Shown here: positions 8,399-16,887 of the stretch, one piece after another
Layout of the letters: every line of letters begins with the position of its first letter
How positions within the stretch are numbered: the stretch's first letter is position 1
From: SURF-21 sp964462595
Lineage (GTDB): Bacteria; Actinomycetota; Geothermincolia; Geothermincolales; RBG-13-55-18
Assembly (NCBI GenBank): GCA_964462595.1
Contig: CAYWXM010000039.1
Span: 1 to 64,000, forward strand
Direction: 5' to 3'
DNA: 64,000 bases
The notes under the pieces: generated by a model
Database searches by the model: none
What the model was told of the DNA's origin: nothing
Seen by the model: only the letters and a program-made list of their open reading frames with translations
Made by a program: the position numbers and the translations under genes

Positions 8399-9296
8399 GG
8401 TTGGAGAGCACGTAGCCGGTCTGCTCGGTCACGTTGCCGAACTCTCGCCCGCCCTCGAGGCTCTTTATCTTGTCCAGGTTGGACACCACATCCTCGATGG
8501 TTATCTCGCCCTCCGGGTTCAGGAACACGCCAGGGCCTTCCACCACGGCGGAGCGGCTGAAATAACCCGCGCCGGCCATGTAGATCTGGCCGCTGACATC
8601 GCACTGCTCCGACGCAAGCCAACCGACTATGGGAGATACGTACTCCGGCTTCAGCTTCTCGACAATGTTGGGCGGCATGACGGTTGCGGTCATGCGCGTG
8701 CCGGCCTGGGGGACGAGCACGTTGGCCAGGATATTGTACTTGGCTCCCTCCTGCTTCACGCAGTTGGTCAGGCCCACTATGCCCATCTTGGCGGCGCCGT
8801 AGTTGGTCTGCCCGAAGTTCCCGTAGACCCCGGTTCCCGAGGCCGTGGATACTATCCTTCCGTAGCCCGCCTCGCGCATGTGGGGAAGCGCCGCCTTGAT
8901 GCAGAAGAAGGTGCCGTCGAGGTGGACGGAGCGCACCAGCTCGTAGTCCTCTATGGTCATCTTGAGCATGCTCTTGTCCCTCAGGATGCCGGCGTTGTTG
9001 ACCAGGATGTCTATCCTGCCGAAGGCGTCCAGAGCGGTCTGGACGATCTTCTGGGCGTTTTCCCATTCGGATACGCTGTCGTAGTTGGCCACCGCCTCGC
9101 CGCCCGCGGCCTTGATCTCGTCCACCACCTTCTGCGCCGGTGTCTGGTCGCCGCCGACCCCGTCCACGGACCCGCCCAGGTCGTTCACCACCACCTTGGC
9201 TCCCCGGCTGGCCAGCAGCAGGGCATGGGCACGTCCCAACCCTCCCCCGGCCCCGGTGACCACCGCCACCCTGTCGTCGAACCTGACCTCGGCCAT
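8385..9296 (-). CDS. Short-chain dehydrogenase, (3R)-hydroxyacyl-CoA dehydrogenase type
   Basis: A 303-residue SDR close to the dehydrogenase domain of peroxisomal multifunctional enzyme type 2. The Rossmann motif VTGAGGGLGRAHA, NDLGGSVDGVGGD insert, LVNNAGIL and the catalytic Ser and Tyr-Lys (ASGTGVYGNFGQTNYGAAK) are present. It probably oxidises 3-hydroxyacyl-CoA in beta-oxidation or a related acyl pathway. AAAGGAG lies eight bases before the chosen ATG; an earlier in-frame ATG at 9353 lacks a site. It is divergent from tetR and may share its control through the palindrome at 9526. Confidence 0.9.
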   Translation of the reverse strand: MAEVRFDDRVAVVTGAGGGLGRAHALLLASRGAKVVVNDLGGSVDGVGGDQTPAQKVVDEIKAAGGEAVANYDSVSEWENAQKIVQTALDAFGRIDILVNNAGILRDKSMLKMTIEDYELVRSVHLDGTFFCIKAALPHMREAGYGRIVSTASGTGVYGNFGQTNYGAAKMGIVGLTNCVKQEGAKYNILANVLVPQAGTRMTATVMPPNIVEKLKPEYVSPIVGWLASEQCDVSGQIYMAGAGYFSRSAVVEGPGVFLNPEGEITIEDVVSNLDKIKSLEGGREFGNVTEQTGYVLSNLKLD

Positions 9297-9479
9297 GATG
9301 CTTTCTCCTTTCCATGCGATTGGAAAACTGCCTTCTACAAGCAATATATCCATTAATAAGCGCCGGGCACAAGCGTAATCGCTGTATGGGACTCCGCCCC
9401 TGAACGGCGCGCCGGGGGACTCGCAAGGCCACGGGATGAGAAAGGTATGATAAAGATATACAAAATAACCTGGCCTGTA

Positions 9480-9508
9480 TTGACAGACGCCAGCTATTGT
9501 TGTATAAA
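9480..9508 (+). promoter_or_regulatory. Sigma-70 promoter of the tetR operon, TTGACA-N17-TATAAA
   Basis: TTGACA at 9480-9485 and TATAAA at 9503-9508, separated by exactly 17 bases, with an upstream TG (extended minus 10). Predicted transcription start is near 9515. It is the best-formed promoter in the block and reads into tetR and probably the CoA ligase genes. Confidence 0.82.
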
Positions 9509-9525
9509 TAAAAGCAGCAGTGGCG

Positions 9526-9539
9526 AGTGAGCGCTCACT
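9526..9539. promoter_or_regulatory. TetR-type operator, 14-base perfect palindrome
   Basis: AGTGAGCGCTCACT is a perfect palindrome placed just downstream of the predicted transcription start and about 85 bases before the tetR start codon. A bound TetR dimer here would block its own promoter. GTGAGCGCTCAC palindromes are common TetR-family sites. No second copy was noticed elsewhere in the window. Confidence 0.75.
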
Positions 9540-9623
9540 TTTTACATGATGATCAAGCTTTTTCCTCCTTCATCTTCGTGAAACAAGGGGAACTGGCAAC
9601 CTTTGAGGGATGGTGCGCAAAGA

Positions 9624-10301
9624 ATGGTCAAGGGGAACCGGTACAACGAGATCATCCTGGCATCCATAGACGCTTTCTCGCGCACAAACTACGAGAAAGC
9701 CACCACAGTCCTCCTGGCCAGGGAGGCGGGAATCGCCGAGGGGACACTTTACAAGTATTTTTCCAGCAAGAAGGAGCTGTTCCTGGCGTGCTGCCGCTAT
9801 ATCGAGAGCCTGCTCATCGAGCGATACGACGCCATCTACCTGGAATGCAGGGACGACCCGCTGGAGTATCTCAAAAGGGTCTCCAGGAGCTACCTGGCCT
9901 TCGTGCGCGAGAACCCGACCATGCGCAAATTCCTCGCCTTCGTCCTCAACAATACCTTCGATGAGGATTTCCGCCGGGAACTCGAGGACTTCATCAGCCT
10001 CAACATCAGGGCGACGGAGCACATGCTCAGGAAAGGCCAGGCGATGGGCGAGGTCAGGAAGGACCTCGACCCGCGCGTAGTAGCCTGGTTCTACGTCGGG
10101 GGGTATTTCACCCTCATCCTCATGGCGGAGATGGACGCGGAAGAGGTCGAAGACCCCGATTTCATGGACAAGTTCCTGAACATGCTTCAACTGGGTGGAG
10201 CGAAGGGGAGCGCGGGCGCTCCGGCCGTTGAGGGAGATGCGGATTACGGGCACGGTCTTTTTGAGGGTCTGAAAAAGGCGAGTGAAGATGCGACCAGGTA
10301 A
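9624..10301 (+). CDS. TetR family transcriptional repressor
   Basis: A 225-residue one-domain regulator with an N-terminal helix-turn-helix (TTVLLAREAGIAEGTLYKYF, about residues 27-46) followed by SSKKELF and an all-helical ligand domain. TetR proteins of this kind beside acyl-CoA genes usually sense acyl-CoA or fatty acids and derepress degradation genes. The ATG at 9624 is preferred to an in-frame TTG at 9603; neither has a strong ribosome site. A strong promoter and palindrome upstream suggest autoregulation. The CoA ligase operon follows 54 bases later. Confidence 0.9.
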   Translation: MVKGNRYNEIILASIDAFSRTNYEKATTVLLAREAGIAEGTLYKYFSSKKELFLACCRYIESLLIERYDAIYLECRDDPLEYLKRVSRSYLAFVRENPTMRKFLAFVLNNTFDEDFRRELEDFISLNIRATEHMLRKGQAMGEVRKDLDPRVVAWFYVGGYFTLILMAEMDAEEVEDPDFMDKFLNMLQLGGAKGSAGAPAVEGDADYGHGLFEGLKKASEDATR

Positions 10302-10355
10302 CTTGGGCGCCGGTCTGGATCCGAGCATATAAACGGCTTTGAAAGAGGTGATCTT

Positions 10356-12077
10356 ATGACCCCGGAGGAGAGGAAGATGTATTTGCGGCGGGCGTGGGTG
10401 GGCTGGCGCCTGCTGCGTTCCTTCGCCCTGTTCGTGGCCGACGAACGCAGGAGGGGCACGCTCAAGGAGAACCTGCGCAGCATCAGGGAGGCCGGGGGGC
10501 TTTCCATCGCGCGGGACATGTCCCACGCGGAGTTGCTGGAGGAGAAGGCGGAGAAGCTGAGAGACCGGCCATTCCTCTATTTCAAAGACCAGGTGCTTAG
10601 TTACCGCGACATGAACCTCAACGCCAACCGCGTGGCCAACTTCCTGCGGGAGTTGGGCGGGAAGCCGGGCAAGGGCCTGGCCATTATCATGAAGAACTCC
10701 CCCCGCTGGCTCGACGTCTTCTTCGGCCTGGAGAAACTGGGGATGTACACCGTGCCGGTGAACACCGCACTGCTCGGAGACCAGCTGGCCCATGTCATCG
10801 ACAACTCCGACGCCTCCTTCGTGGTCGTCGACCACGACCTGCTGCCCATCTACCAGGCGGTGGAGAAAAGGTTGAACAAGATAGAGAAGGTCGTCGTCAA
10901 CACCGAAGGCGCCTCCTCCGGCTTCGAGCTCCCCCCGGGCATGGAGGAGCTGGCGAAGGCCTACGGCCCCGGCTCGGACGCCTCCACTCCTCCGGAGAGA
11001 TACAACCCAGACGATCTCTGTATGCTCATGTATACCTCCGGCACCACCGGCATGCCCAAGGGCGTCGTCTACCGCTACAACAACACCAACGTCAAGGCCA
11101 TCTCCGTCGTGGGGCGCCTGCTGACGGGCAGGAGCGACATCGCCTATACATGCTACCCGCTTTTCCACGCCAACGCCCTCTTCCTCACCGTGACGCCGGC
11201 CATGCACTGCGACGGCAGCGTTGCCCTGGGCGAGAGGTTCAGCGCCAGCCGCTTCTGGGAGGAGGTGCGGCACTACGGGGCGACCACCTTCAACGGCCTG
11301 GGAGCGGTGATGCCCATCCTCATGAAACAACCCGAGAGGGCCGACGACGCGGACAACAAGGTGCGCTTCGTCCTCTCCGCCGGCTGTCCCGCCGACATGT
11401 GGGAAGCCTTCGAGCGTCGCTTCGGGCTCAAGATCTACGAGGGTTACGGGGCGGTCGACGGCGGCGGCGTGCTCATCGTCAATTTCGAGACCGCGCCCGT
11501 GGGCTCCATGGGCAAGCCCCTCGGGGCGAAGATCAGGGTCATCGACAACGATGGCAACGACGTCCCACCGCATACCCCGGGCGAGCTCATCTGCTACGTG
11601 GGTGAGCGCAAGGGCTCGGTGGAATATTACAAGAACGCCGGGGCCACCAGCGACAAGATGCGGGACGGCTGGCTGTACACCGGGGACCTCGTCTATAAAG
11701 ACGAGGACGGTTACATCTATTTCGTGGGCCGCAACACCGAATCCATGCGCGTGAAAGGGGAGAACGTCTCCGCCTACGAGGTGGAGCAGGCGGTGCTCAA
11801 GCACCCCGACATCCTGGAATGCGCCGTCTATGCCGTCCCCTCCGAGCTGGTGGAGGATGAGATCATGGTCACCCTGGTGCCGGTGGAGGGGAAGACAATA
11901 GATCCCGCCGCGGTTCCCGGTTTCCTCTCCCAGGAGCTGGCCAAGTTCGCCGTGCCCAGGTATTACCGCGTGGTCGAGGCGCTGCCCAAGACGGAGACAC
12001 ACCGGGTGATAAAGAAGGAGCTGGAAAAACTGGGCGTGACCCCAGACACCTACGACAGGGAGAGGAAGGCTGGATGA
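10356..12077 (+). CDS. AMP-forming acyl-CoA ligase (FadD/CaiC type)
   Basis: A 573-residue adenylate-forming enzyme activating a carboxylic acid to its CoA thioester. The P-loop YTSGTTGMPKGVV, the ATP-binding EGYGAVDGGG region, WLYTGDLVYKDEDGY hinge aspartate and the GRNTESMRVKGENVSAYEVE linker are visible. The substrate is not evident; the closest general class is fatty-acid or carnitine/bile-acid-type ligases. The usual C-terminal catalytic lysine motif (TGK) reads THR here (KTETHRVIKKEL), so adenylation efficiency may differ or a nearby lysine substitutes. AGAGGTG is well spaced from the ATG. It heads an operon with thiolase-like, dehydrogenase, nitroreductase and ferredoxin genes. Confidence 0.88.
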   Translation: MTPEERKMYLRRAWVGWRLLRSFALFVADERRRGTLKENLRSIREAGGLSIARDMSHAELLEEKAEKLRDRPFLYFKDQVLSYRDMNLNANRVANFLRELGGKPGKGLAIIMKNSPRWLDVFFGLEKLGMYTVPVNTALLGDQLAHVIDNSDASFVVVDHDLLPIYQAVEKRLNKIEKVVVNTEGASSGFELPPGMEELAKAYGPGSDASTPPERYNPDDLCMLMYTSGTTGMPKGVVYRYNNTNVKAISVVGRLLTGRSDIAYTCYPLFHANALFLTVTPAMHCDGSVALGERFSASRFWEEVRHYGATTFNGLGAVMPILMKQPERADDADNKVRFVLSAGCPADMWEAFERRFGLKIYEGYGAVDGGGVLIVNFETAPVGSMGKPLGAKIRVIDNDGNDVPPHTPGELICYVGERKGSVEYYKNAGATSDKMRDGWLYTGDLVYKDEDGYIYFVGRNTESMRVKGENVSAYEVEQAVLKHPDILECAVYAVPSELVEDEIMVTLVPVEGKTIDPAAVPGFLSQELAKFAVPRYYRVVEALPKTETHRVIKKELEKLGVTPDTYDRERKAG

Positions 12078-12078
12078 A

Positions 12079-13332
12079 ATGGGCGACGAAGTATACATAC
12101 TCGGGATAGGCATGATCCGCTTCCAGAAATACCCTGAGTTGAGCATCAAGCAGATGACCGCCGGGGCCATGCAGGCGCTCATGGAGGACGTGCCGGTGAA
12201 GAAAGGGGAGATCGAGGCGGCCTGGTTCTCCAACTCCGGCTGGGGCATGAGCCACAGGCAGCACTGCATCCGGGGCCAGGTAGCCCTGGCGCCCCTGGGC
12301 ATACAGGGCATCCCCATCACCAACGTGGAGAACGCCTGCGCAGGCGCCTCCACGGCCGTGCACCATGCATGGATGGCAGTGAAGGCGGGCGTCTACGACC
12401 TCGTGCTGGCGGTGGGCGCGGAGAAGGTCTATATGCCCGAGGACAGGGAGAAGATGTTCGAGGGCTTCGCCTCCGGGGCCGACGTGGAATTCGTCGACGA
12501 CATGATCGCCGCCTTCAGGGCCGACGCCGCCAGGAAGGCCGCCGAGGCCAAGGCCGAGGGCAAGGAGAAAAAAGGCGGCGGGCACACCGCCTTTATGGAC
12601 ATCTACGCCATGGGGGCGCGCATGCACATGAAGGCCTACGGTACCACCCAGAGACAGCTGGCGGTGATCGCGGCCAAGAACCACCATAACGGCTCCATGA
12701 ACCCCATGGCCCAGTACCAGATGGACATGACCGTGGAGCAGGTGCTGGAGGATTACCAGGTGGCATACCCGCTCACGCGGGCCATGTGCGCCCCCATCGG
12801 GGACGGGTCCGCCGCCGCCTTCATCTGCTCGGAGCGGGCGCTTACAAGGTTCCCGGACGCAAAGCCGGTGCGCATCCGGGCCTCGGTGCTGGCCTCCGGA
12901 TCGCTCCCGGACAGCGGACTCGAGGGCATCGGCGAGCGGGCCAGCCGCCGCGCCTATGAAGCCGCGGAACTTGGCCCGGAGGACCTTGACCTCGCCGAGG
13001 TGCACGACGCCACCGCCTTCGGAGAGCTGGCGCAGTACGAGTCGATGGGCTTCTGCCCCCGCGGCGAGGGTGGCCCCTTCGCGGAGTCCGGCGCCACCTC
13101 GCTGGGAGGCAGGCTGCCGGTCAATACATCGGGTGGGCTGGAATGCCGCGGCCATCCCATCGGGGCTTCGGGACTGGCCCAGATGTACGAACTGGTGCAG
13201 CAGATGCGCGGCGACGCCGGCTCGCGCCAGGTGGAGGGAGCGCGTCTGGCGCTGGCCGAGAACGGGGGCGGCTTCATCGGCATGGGTGAGGCGGCCATGT
13301 GCGTCCACATCCTCGAACGCATTGATAAGTAA
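12079..13332 (+). CDS. SCP2/lipid-transfer-type thiolase
   Basis: A 417-residue thiolase-fold protein of the SCP2/SCPx branch. The nucleophile lies in NVENACAGAS (C87), the EVHDATA segment supplies a histidine, and the C-terminal GLECRGHPIGASG loop carries the second histidine. It likely cleaves a 3-ketoacyl-CoA to a shortened acyl-CoA and acetyl- or propionyl-CoA; branched or ring-bearing substrates are common in this branch. A lysine/alanine-rich insert (about residues 152-173) is unusual and low-complexity. It starts one base after the CoA ligase stop, so the two are co-translated. Confidence 0.88.
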   Translation: MGDEVYILGIGMIRFQKYPELSIKQMTAGAMQALMEDVPVKKGEIEAAWFSNSGWGMSHRQHCIRGQVALAPLGIQGIPITNVENACAGASTAVHHAWMAVKAGVYDLVLAVGAEKVYMPEDREKMFEGFASGADVEFVDDMIAAFRADAARKAAEAKAEGKEKKGGGHTAFMDIYAMGARMHMKAYGTTQRQLAVIAAKNHHNGSMNPMAQYQMDMTVEQVLEDYQVAYPLTRAMCAPIGDGSAAAFICSERALTRFPDAKPVRIRASVLASGSLPDSGLEGIGERASRRAYEAAELGPEDLDLAEVHDATAFGELAQYESMGFCPRGEGGPFAESGATSLGGRLPVNTSGGLECRGHPIGASGLAQMYELVQQMRGDAGSRQVEGARLALAENGGGFIGMGEAAMCVHILERIDK

Positions 13333-13340
13333 ACATTGCG

Positions 13341-13410
13341 GACGTTTGCATCGTGTAAGCGATTGCGCCGTAGGCGAGCGTAGCGAGGTCCAGGCCTGGC
13401 ACGCATGCGT
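13341..13410. repeat. Dispersed intergenic repeat, family R2, copy 1
   Basis: The plus strand reads GACGTTTGCATCGTGTAAGC at the left edge and a CCAGGCCTGGC palindrome at the right. The same pair of blocks recurs inverted at 17245-17412 and 54664-54755. It fills most of the gap between the thiolase and acyl-CoA dehydrogenase genes and contains no gene. Confidence 0.65.
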
Positions 13411-13442
13411 GGGGAATTACATAAAAGAAGGGGGTACTTGGG

Positions 13443-14579
13443 ATGAGAGGGACCATCAGTGGAGAACTAAAGATGCTCGACGAGATGGCCAGGGACTTCG
13501 CGGCCAGGGAGTTGGTGGATGGGAGGGAGGAAAGAGACAGGTTCCCCTTCGCTCCCCTCTTCGAAAGCGTCCTCGCGAAAGCGATGGAGGTGGGCTTTTT
13601 CGCGGTGATGCTCGCGGAGGAAGCGGGCGGGTCCGCGGAGCCGGTTTCCGCCCTCTGCCTGGTGCTGGACGAGATCTGCCAGGCGGATGCCAGCCTGGGA
13701 GGGGTGATCTTCACCAACGCGCTGGCGCAGGAGATCGTCAGGCAGGCGGGGGGAGCCGGCTTGCTCGAGGAGATGGTGTCCGATGACGGTTCCCTGCAGC
13801 AGTACCTTATCGCTTTACCCTCCTTCAACAATCCCGATGAGGTGGACCATTGCGCGAAGGCGGCGCGTGCGGGGGGCGGCTATAAGCTGTCCGGAACGGT
13901 GGAGTACGTGGTGCTCGGCGGTGTGGCCAACCGTGCGCTTCTGCCGGCCAGGCTGGAGGGTGCGAGCGGGTATTCCTTCTTCCTCGTGGACCTCAAGGCA
14001 TCCGGGGTGGAGGCGAGCGAGCCCGTGCTCAGCCTGGGCATGCATGCATGCCCGGCGGTGGACATCTCGCTCGATGGCGTAGCGGGCACGCTGCTGGGAA
14101 GCGAGGGCAAGGCCGGCGAATACCTCGAGACCTCCATCGACCGCCTCTCGGTGGCGGCGGCGGCCATGGCCGCCGGAGTGATGAAGGGCTCCTTAGTGGA
14201 GGCCATGGATTACGGCAGGCAGAGGGAGCAGGGGGGCAGGCTTATCGTGGACTGGTCGGGGTTGAGGATAGTACTCGCGGACATGTCCTTGAAGGCGAAA
14301 GTCGCGGACATGCTGGTGGAGAAGGCCGCCTGCGCGGTGGACCGCGAAGAGGAGGGGTGGCAGCTCGCGTCCAGGGCCGCCGCGCTGCAGGTCACGGAGA
14401 TGGCCGCGGAGGCGACAACCGACGGCATACAGGCCCTGGGCGGCTACGGTTACATGAAGGATTACGGGCAGGAGAAGAGGTTCCGCGACGCCAAACAGAT
14501 ACAGTCGCTCATGGGCATCACGCCGCTGCGGCGTCTCAAGTTCATCGGGCGGGTATTGGACGGGGAAGCGGCCTGGTGA
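13443..14579 (+). CDS. Acyl-CoA dehydrogenase family protein lacking the usual C-terminal glutamate
   Basis: A 378-residue flavoprotein of the acyl-CoA dehydrogenase fold: N-terminal helical domain, central beta domain, and C-terminal helices with IQALGGYGYMKDYGQEKRFR (FAD/dimer contact). At the position of the catalytic glutamate in the IYEGT motif it reads SLMGIT, so the base is methionine here. Some families (isovaleryl- and long-chain type) place the glutamate elsewhere, so activity is not excluded. Another reading is a structural partner for the next gene, as in mycobacterial FadE heterotetramers. It is 18 bases upstream of a second, intact dehydrogenase. Confidence 0.85.
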   Translation: MRGTISGELKMLDEMARDFAARELVDGREERDRFPFAPLFESVLAKAMEVGFFAVMLAEEAGGSAEPVSALCLVLDEICQADASLGGVIFTNALAQEIVRQAGGAGLLEEMVSDDGSLQQYLIALPSFNNPDEVDHCAKAARAGGGYKLSGTVEYVVLGGVANRALLPARLEGASGYSFFLVDLKASGVEASEPVLSLGMHACPAVDISLDGVAGTLLGSEGKAGEYLETSIDRLSVAAAAMAAGVMKGSLVEAMDYGRQREQGGRLIVDWSGLRIVLADMSLKAKVADMLVEKAACAVDREEEGWQLASRAAALQVTEMAAEATTDGIQALGGYGYMKDYGQEKRFRDAKQIQSLMGITPLRRLKFIGRVLDGEAAW

Positions 14580-14597
14580 GGGTTAGGGGGTGAAGAT

Positions 14598-16100
14598 ATG
14601 TTTGAAGGTATGACCGCATCGACTTTACTGGAAGAACATCCCAGGCTGGAGGACGTGATGTGCAGCCTGGACACGGTGGGCAGGATGCCCAGGGGCATAA
14701 GCGGCGAGATAAGGCAGGCCGTGGGCATGGCTCGCCGTTTCAACCACACGGTGGTCAGGCCTTACGCCCTGGAATTGGACCGCAAGATGCAGGAGGACCC
14801 CACCTACGTCCCCTGGGATCTGGTGAAGGAGATTAACAGGTGGGGCTTCTACACCGCCTGGATCCCCAAGATCTTCGGCGGCAAGGGCTGGAACCTGAAC
14901 ACGATAGTCCCGGTGATGGAGGAGCTCTGCTCCGAGTGCGCCGGGATAGGCAACCTCATGGGAGTACAGTATTTCGGCATCTCCATCCTCTTCGCGGCCT
15001 GGAACCCGCGCATCATAGACAAGGTCTGCCGCGAGGTGGTGGAGGGGGAGAAGAGCGGCGAGCCCTGCCTGGTAGCGGGCCTGGTCACCGAGCCGGGAGC
15101 GGGGACCGACGCCGAGGAGACCGAGCTGCTCCATAAGGCCCAGGTGAGGTGCCACGCACGCAGGGTGGAAGGGGGCTACGTGGTCAACGGCACCAAGGTC
15201 TTCATCTCCAACGGCCACGTATCCACCTGGCACATGACCACCGTCTTCGAGGATATCAACCGTCCGGAAGAGACCATGATGTGCCTGGCGATAAACAAGG
15301 ATATGAAGGGCTTCAACTTCGGGCGCATGGAGAAGAAGATGGGGCAGAAAGGATGCCCAGCGAGCGAGATCATCCTCGAGGACTGCTTCGTCCCCGACGA
15401 GTACGTGTGCATAAACCCGGAGCAGATAAAGAGGCTCAAGCATTCCTCCAGGGAGACGGCGCAACAGGTCATAGACTTCGTGGTCTCCCTCACCCGCCCC
15501 GGCGTGGGGGCCATGGGCGCCGGCGTGGCGCGGGGCGCCTTCCAGGAGGCGCTGGCCTTCGCGCGCGAGACGGTGGTCGAGGGCAAGCCGCTCATCAATC
15601 ACGAGTGGGCGCAGTGCCTGCTGGCGGAGATGTACAAGAACGTGGCCCTGGCTCGCCTCACCTACATGGAGTGCAACCACATCAACGGCCTCTACGGTAT
15701 GGCCGCGCTGCTCAACATCAAGCCGCTCTACTACTATATGAAAGCCATGCCCACCTCGGTCCTGGACCGCGTCATGCCCATCGCCAACAGGATGGAGGCG
15801 ACCAAGCACATATTCCGCAGGATCATCATGGACTGGCAGAAGAAGGAGGACGCGGAAAGAGCCTCGGGCTGGGCTTCCCTCTCCAAGTTCGCCGCCACCG
15901 ACCTGGGCATCAAGAACTGCCACCTGGCCGTGGAGTTGATGGGCCAGGCGGGGATCAGGCACGACCGGCGGGTGGAGAAGATGCTGCGCGACTCCAAGCT
16001 GCTGCAGATATACGAGGGCACCAACCAGCTCAACCGCCTCAATCTCTTCAAGTGCCTGGTGGTCCCGGCGGCCCCCGAGGCGCGGGTGTTCGAGGAATAG
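14598..16100 (+). CDS. Acyl-CoA dehydrogenase, complete active site
   Basis: A 500-residue acyl-CoA dehydrogenase, longer than the usual 380-400 because of an N-terminal extension of about 45 residues and inserts. TEPGAGTDAEETE and VNGTKVFISNG mark the FAD and substrate loops, and LLQIYEGTNQLNRL keeps the catalytic glutamate. It oxidises an acyl-CoA to the 2,3-enoyl-CoA, normally passing electrons to ETF, though no etf gene is in the window. With the preceding homologue it may form a hetero-oligomer. It is followed 15 bases later by a nitroreductase and then a ferredoxin. Confidence 0.9.
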   Translation: MFEGMTASTLLEEHPRLEDVMCSLDTVGRMPRGISGEIRQAVGMARRFNHTVVRPYALELDRKMQEDPTYVPWDLVKEINRWGFYTAWIPKIFGGKGWNLNTIVPVMEELCSECAGIGNLMGVQYFGISILFAAWNPRIIDKVCREVVEGEKSGEPCLVAGLVTEPGAGTDAEETELLHKAQVRCHARRVEGGYVVNGTKVFISNGHVSTWHMTTVFEDINRPEETMMCLAINKDMKGFNFGRMEKKMGQKGCPASEIILEDCFVPDEYVCINPEQIKRLKHSSRETAQQVIDFVVSLTRPGVGAMGAGVARGAFQEALAFARETVVEGKPLINHEWAQCLLAEMYKNVALARLTYMECNHINGLYGMAALLNIKPLYYYMKAMPTSVLDRVMPIANRMEATKHIFRRIIMDWQKKEDAERASGWASLSKFAATDLGIKNCHLAVELMGQAGIRHDRRVEKMLRDSKLLQIYEGTNQLNRLNLFKCLVVPAAPEARVFEE

Positions 16101-16115
16101 GAAAGGAGCGGCGAC

Positions 16116-16874
16116 ATGACCGAAGTGATGGATATAGAGGTGAGGGAAAAGGCCGCGCCAGGCACGGGCGAGATGTACACATGGCACGAGAGCATGGACT
16201 GGAACCCGGTGGAGAAAGTCATACTGGAGCGGCGCAGCGTGCGCAAGTACAAGGACAAGCAGGTGCCGGAGAAGCTGGTGCGGCGCATCCTGGAGGCGGG
16301 GAGGTACGCCCCCACGGCGGGCAACTCGCAATCCTGGAAGTTCGTGGTGGTGCGCGACCGCGAGATGATCGACGACATGCAGAAGTACGTGCGCCTGCGC
16401 TGCCGCGTGTTCAAGTTCTTCCTCAACTGGCAGAAGAGCCCCCTGGGCAGGCTGGCCTGGTTCTACACCCAGGTGACCGCGAGGTTGATGCCCAACCTCA
16501 TGCACCCCATCCCCTTCGGCGCCATCACCCTCATAGCCGAGGGCAAGCTCAAGCTGTTCCACGACGCCCCCACCGTGATCCTTGTCCTCATGGACAAGCG
16601 CGGTGCGGCCAAGCCTCCCGTGGACACGGGCATCTGCGGGCAGAACATGGTCCTCGCCGCCCACAGCCTGGGCCTGGGCACCTGCTGGGTGGGTTTCGTG
16701 GAGGTCTTCAAGTTCGGCACCAAGTACAAGAAGAAACTGGGCATCGAATGGCCCTACGTGCTGACGGAAGGCATCGCCCTTGGTTACCCGGTGGGCAGGC
16801 CGGACGGCATGGTCGAGCGGGAGCTGCAGGAGATCGACTGGTGGGAAGACGGCCGTAAGAGGACCGTCTTCTAA
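16116..16874 (+). CDS. Nitroreductase family FMN oxidoreductase
   Basis: A 252-residue FMN-dependent oxidoreductase. ILERRSVRKYKDKQVPEKLV and the APTAGNSQSWKFVVV stretch form the FMN phosphate and ring contacts, and GICGQNMVLAAHSLGLGTCW is the second family signature. An insert of about 35 residues (roughly 85-125) lengthens it relative to compact nitroreductases. The physiological substrate is unknown; such proteins act on quinones, nitro compounds or enoates. Close linkage to acyl-CoA dehydrogenases and a ferredoxin suggests a role in electron transfer for this pathway. Confidence 0.88.
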   Translation: MTEVMDIEVREKAAPGTGEMYTWHESMDWNPVEKVILERRSVRKYKDKQVPEKLVRRILEAGRYAPTAGNSQSWKFVVVRDREMIDDMQKYVRLRCRVFKFFLNWQKSPLGRLAWFYTQVTARLMPNLMHPIPFGAITLIAEGKLKLFHDAPTVILVLMDKRGAAKPPVDTGICGQNMVLAAHSLGLGTCWVGFVEVFKFGTKYKKKLGIEWPYVLTEGIALGYPVGRPDGMVERELQEIDWWEDGRKRTVF

Positions 16875-16887
16875 GGGAGGTGTAAAT

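Noticed and set aside
9570..12353. A 927-codon open frame on the minus strand opposite tetR and the CoA ligase
   Set aside because: It mirrors two genes with clear domains on the plus strand, has histidine- and glycine-rich composition without any motif, and arises from GC-biased third positions.
14625..16664. A 679-codon minus-strand frame opposite the second acyl-CoA dehydrogenase
   Set aside because: It shows no motif, is rich in His, Gly, Leu and Val, and lies exactly against a gene with an intact active site.
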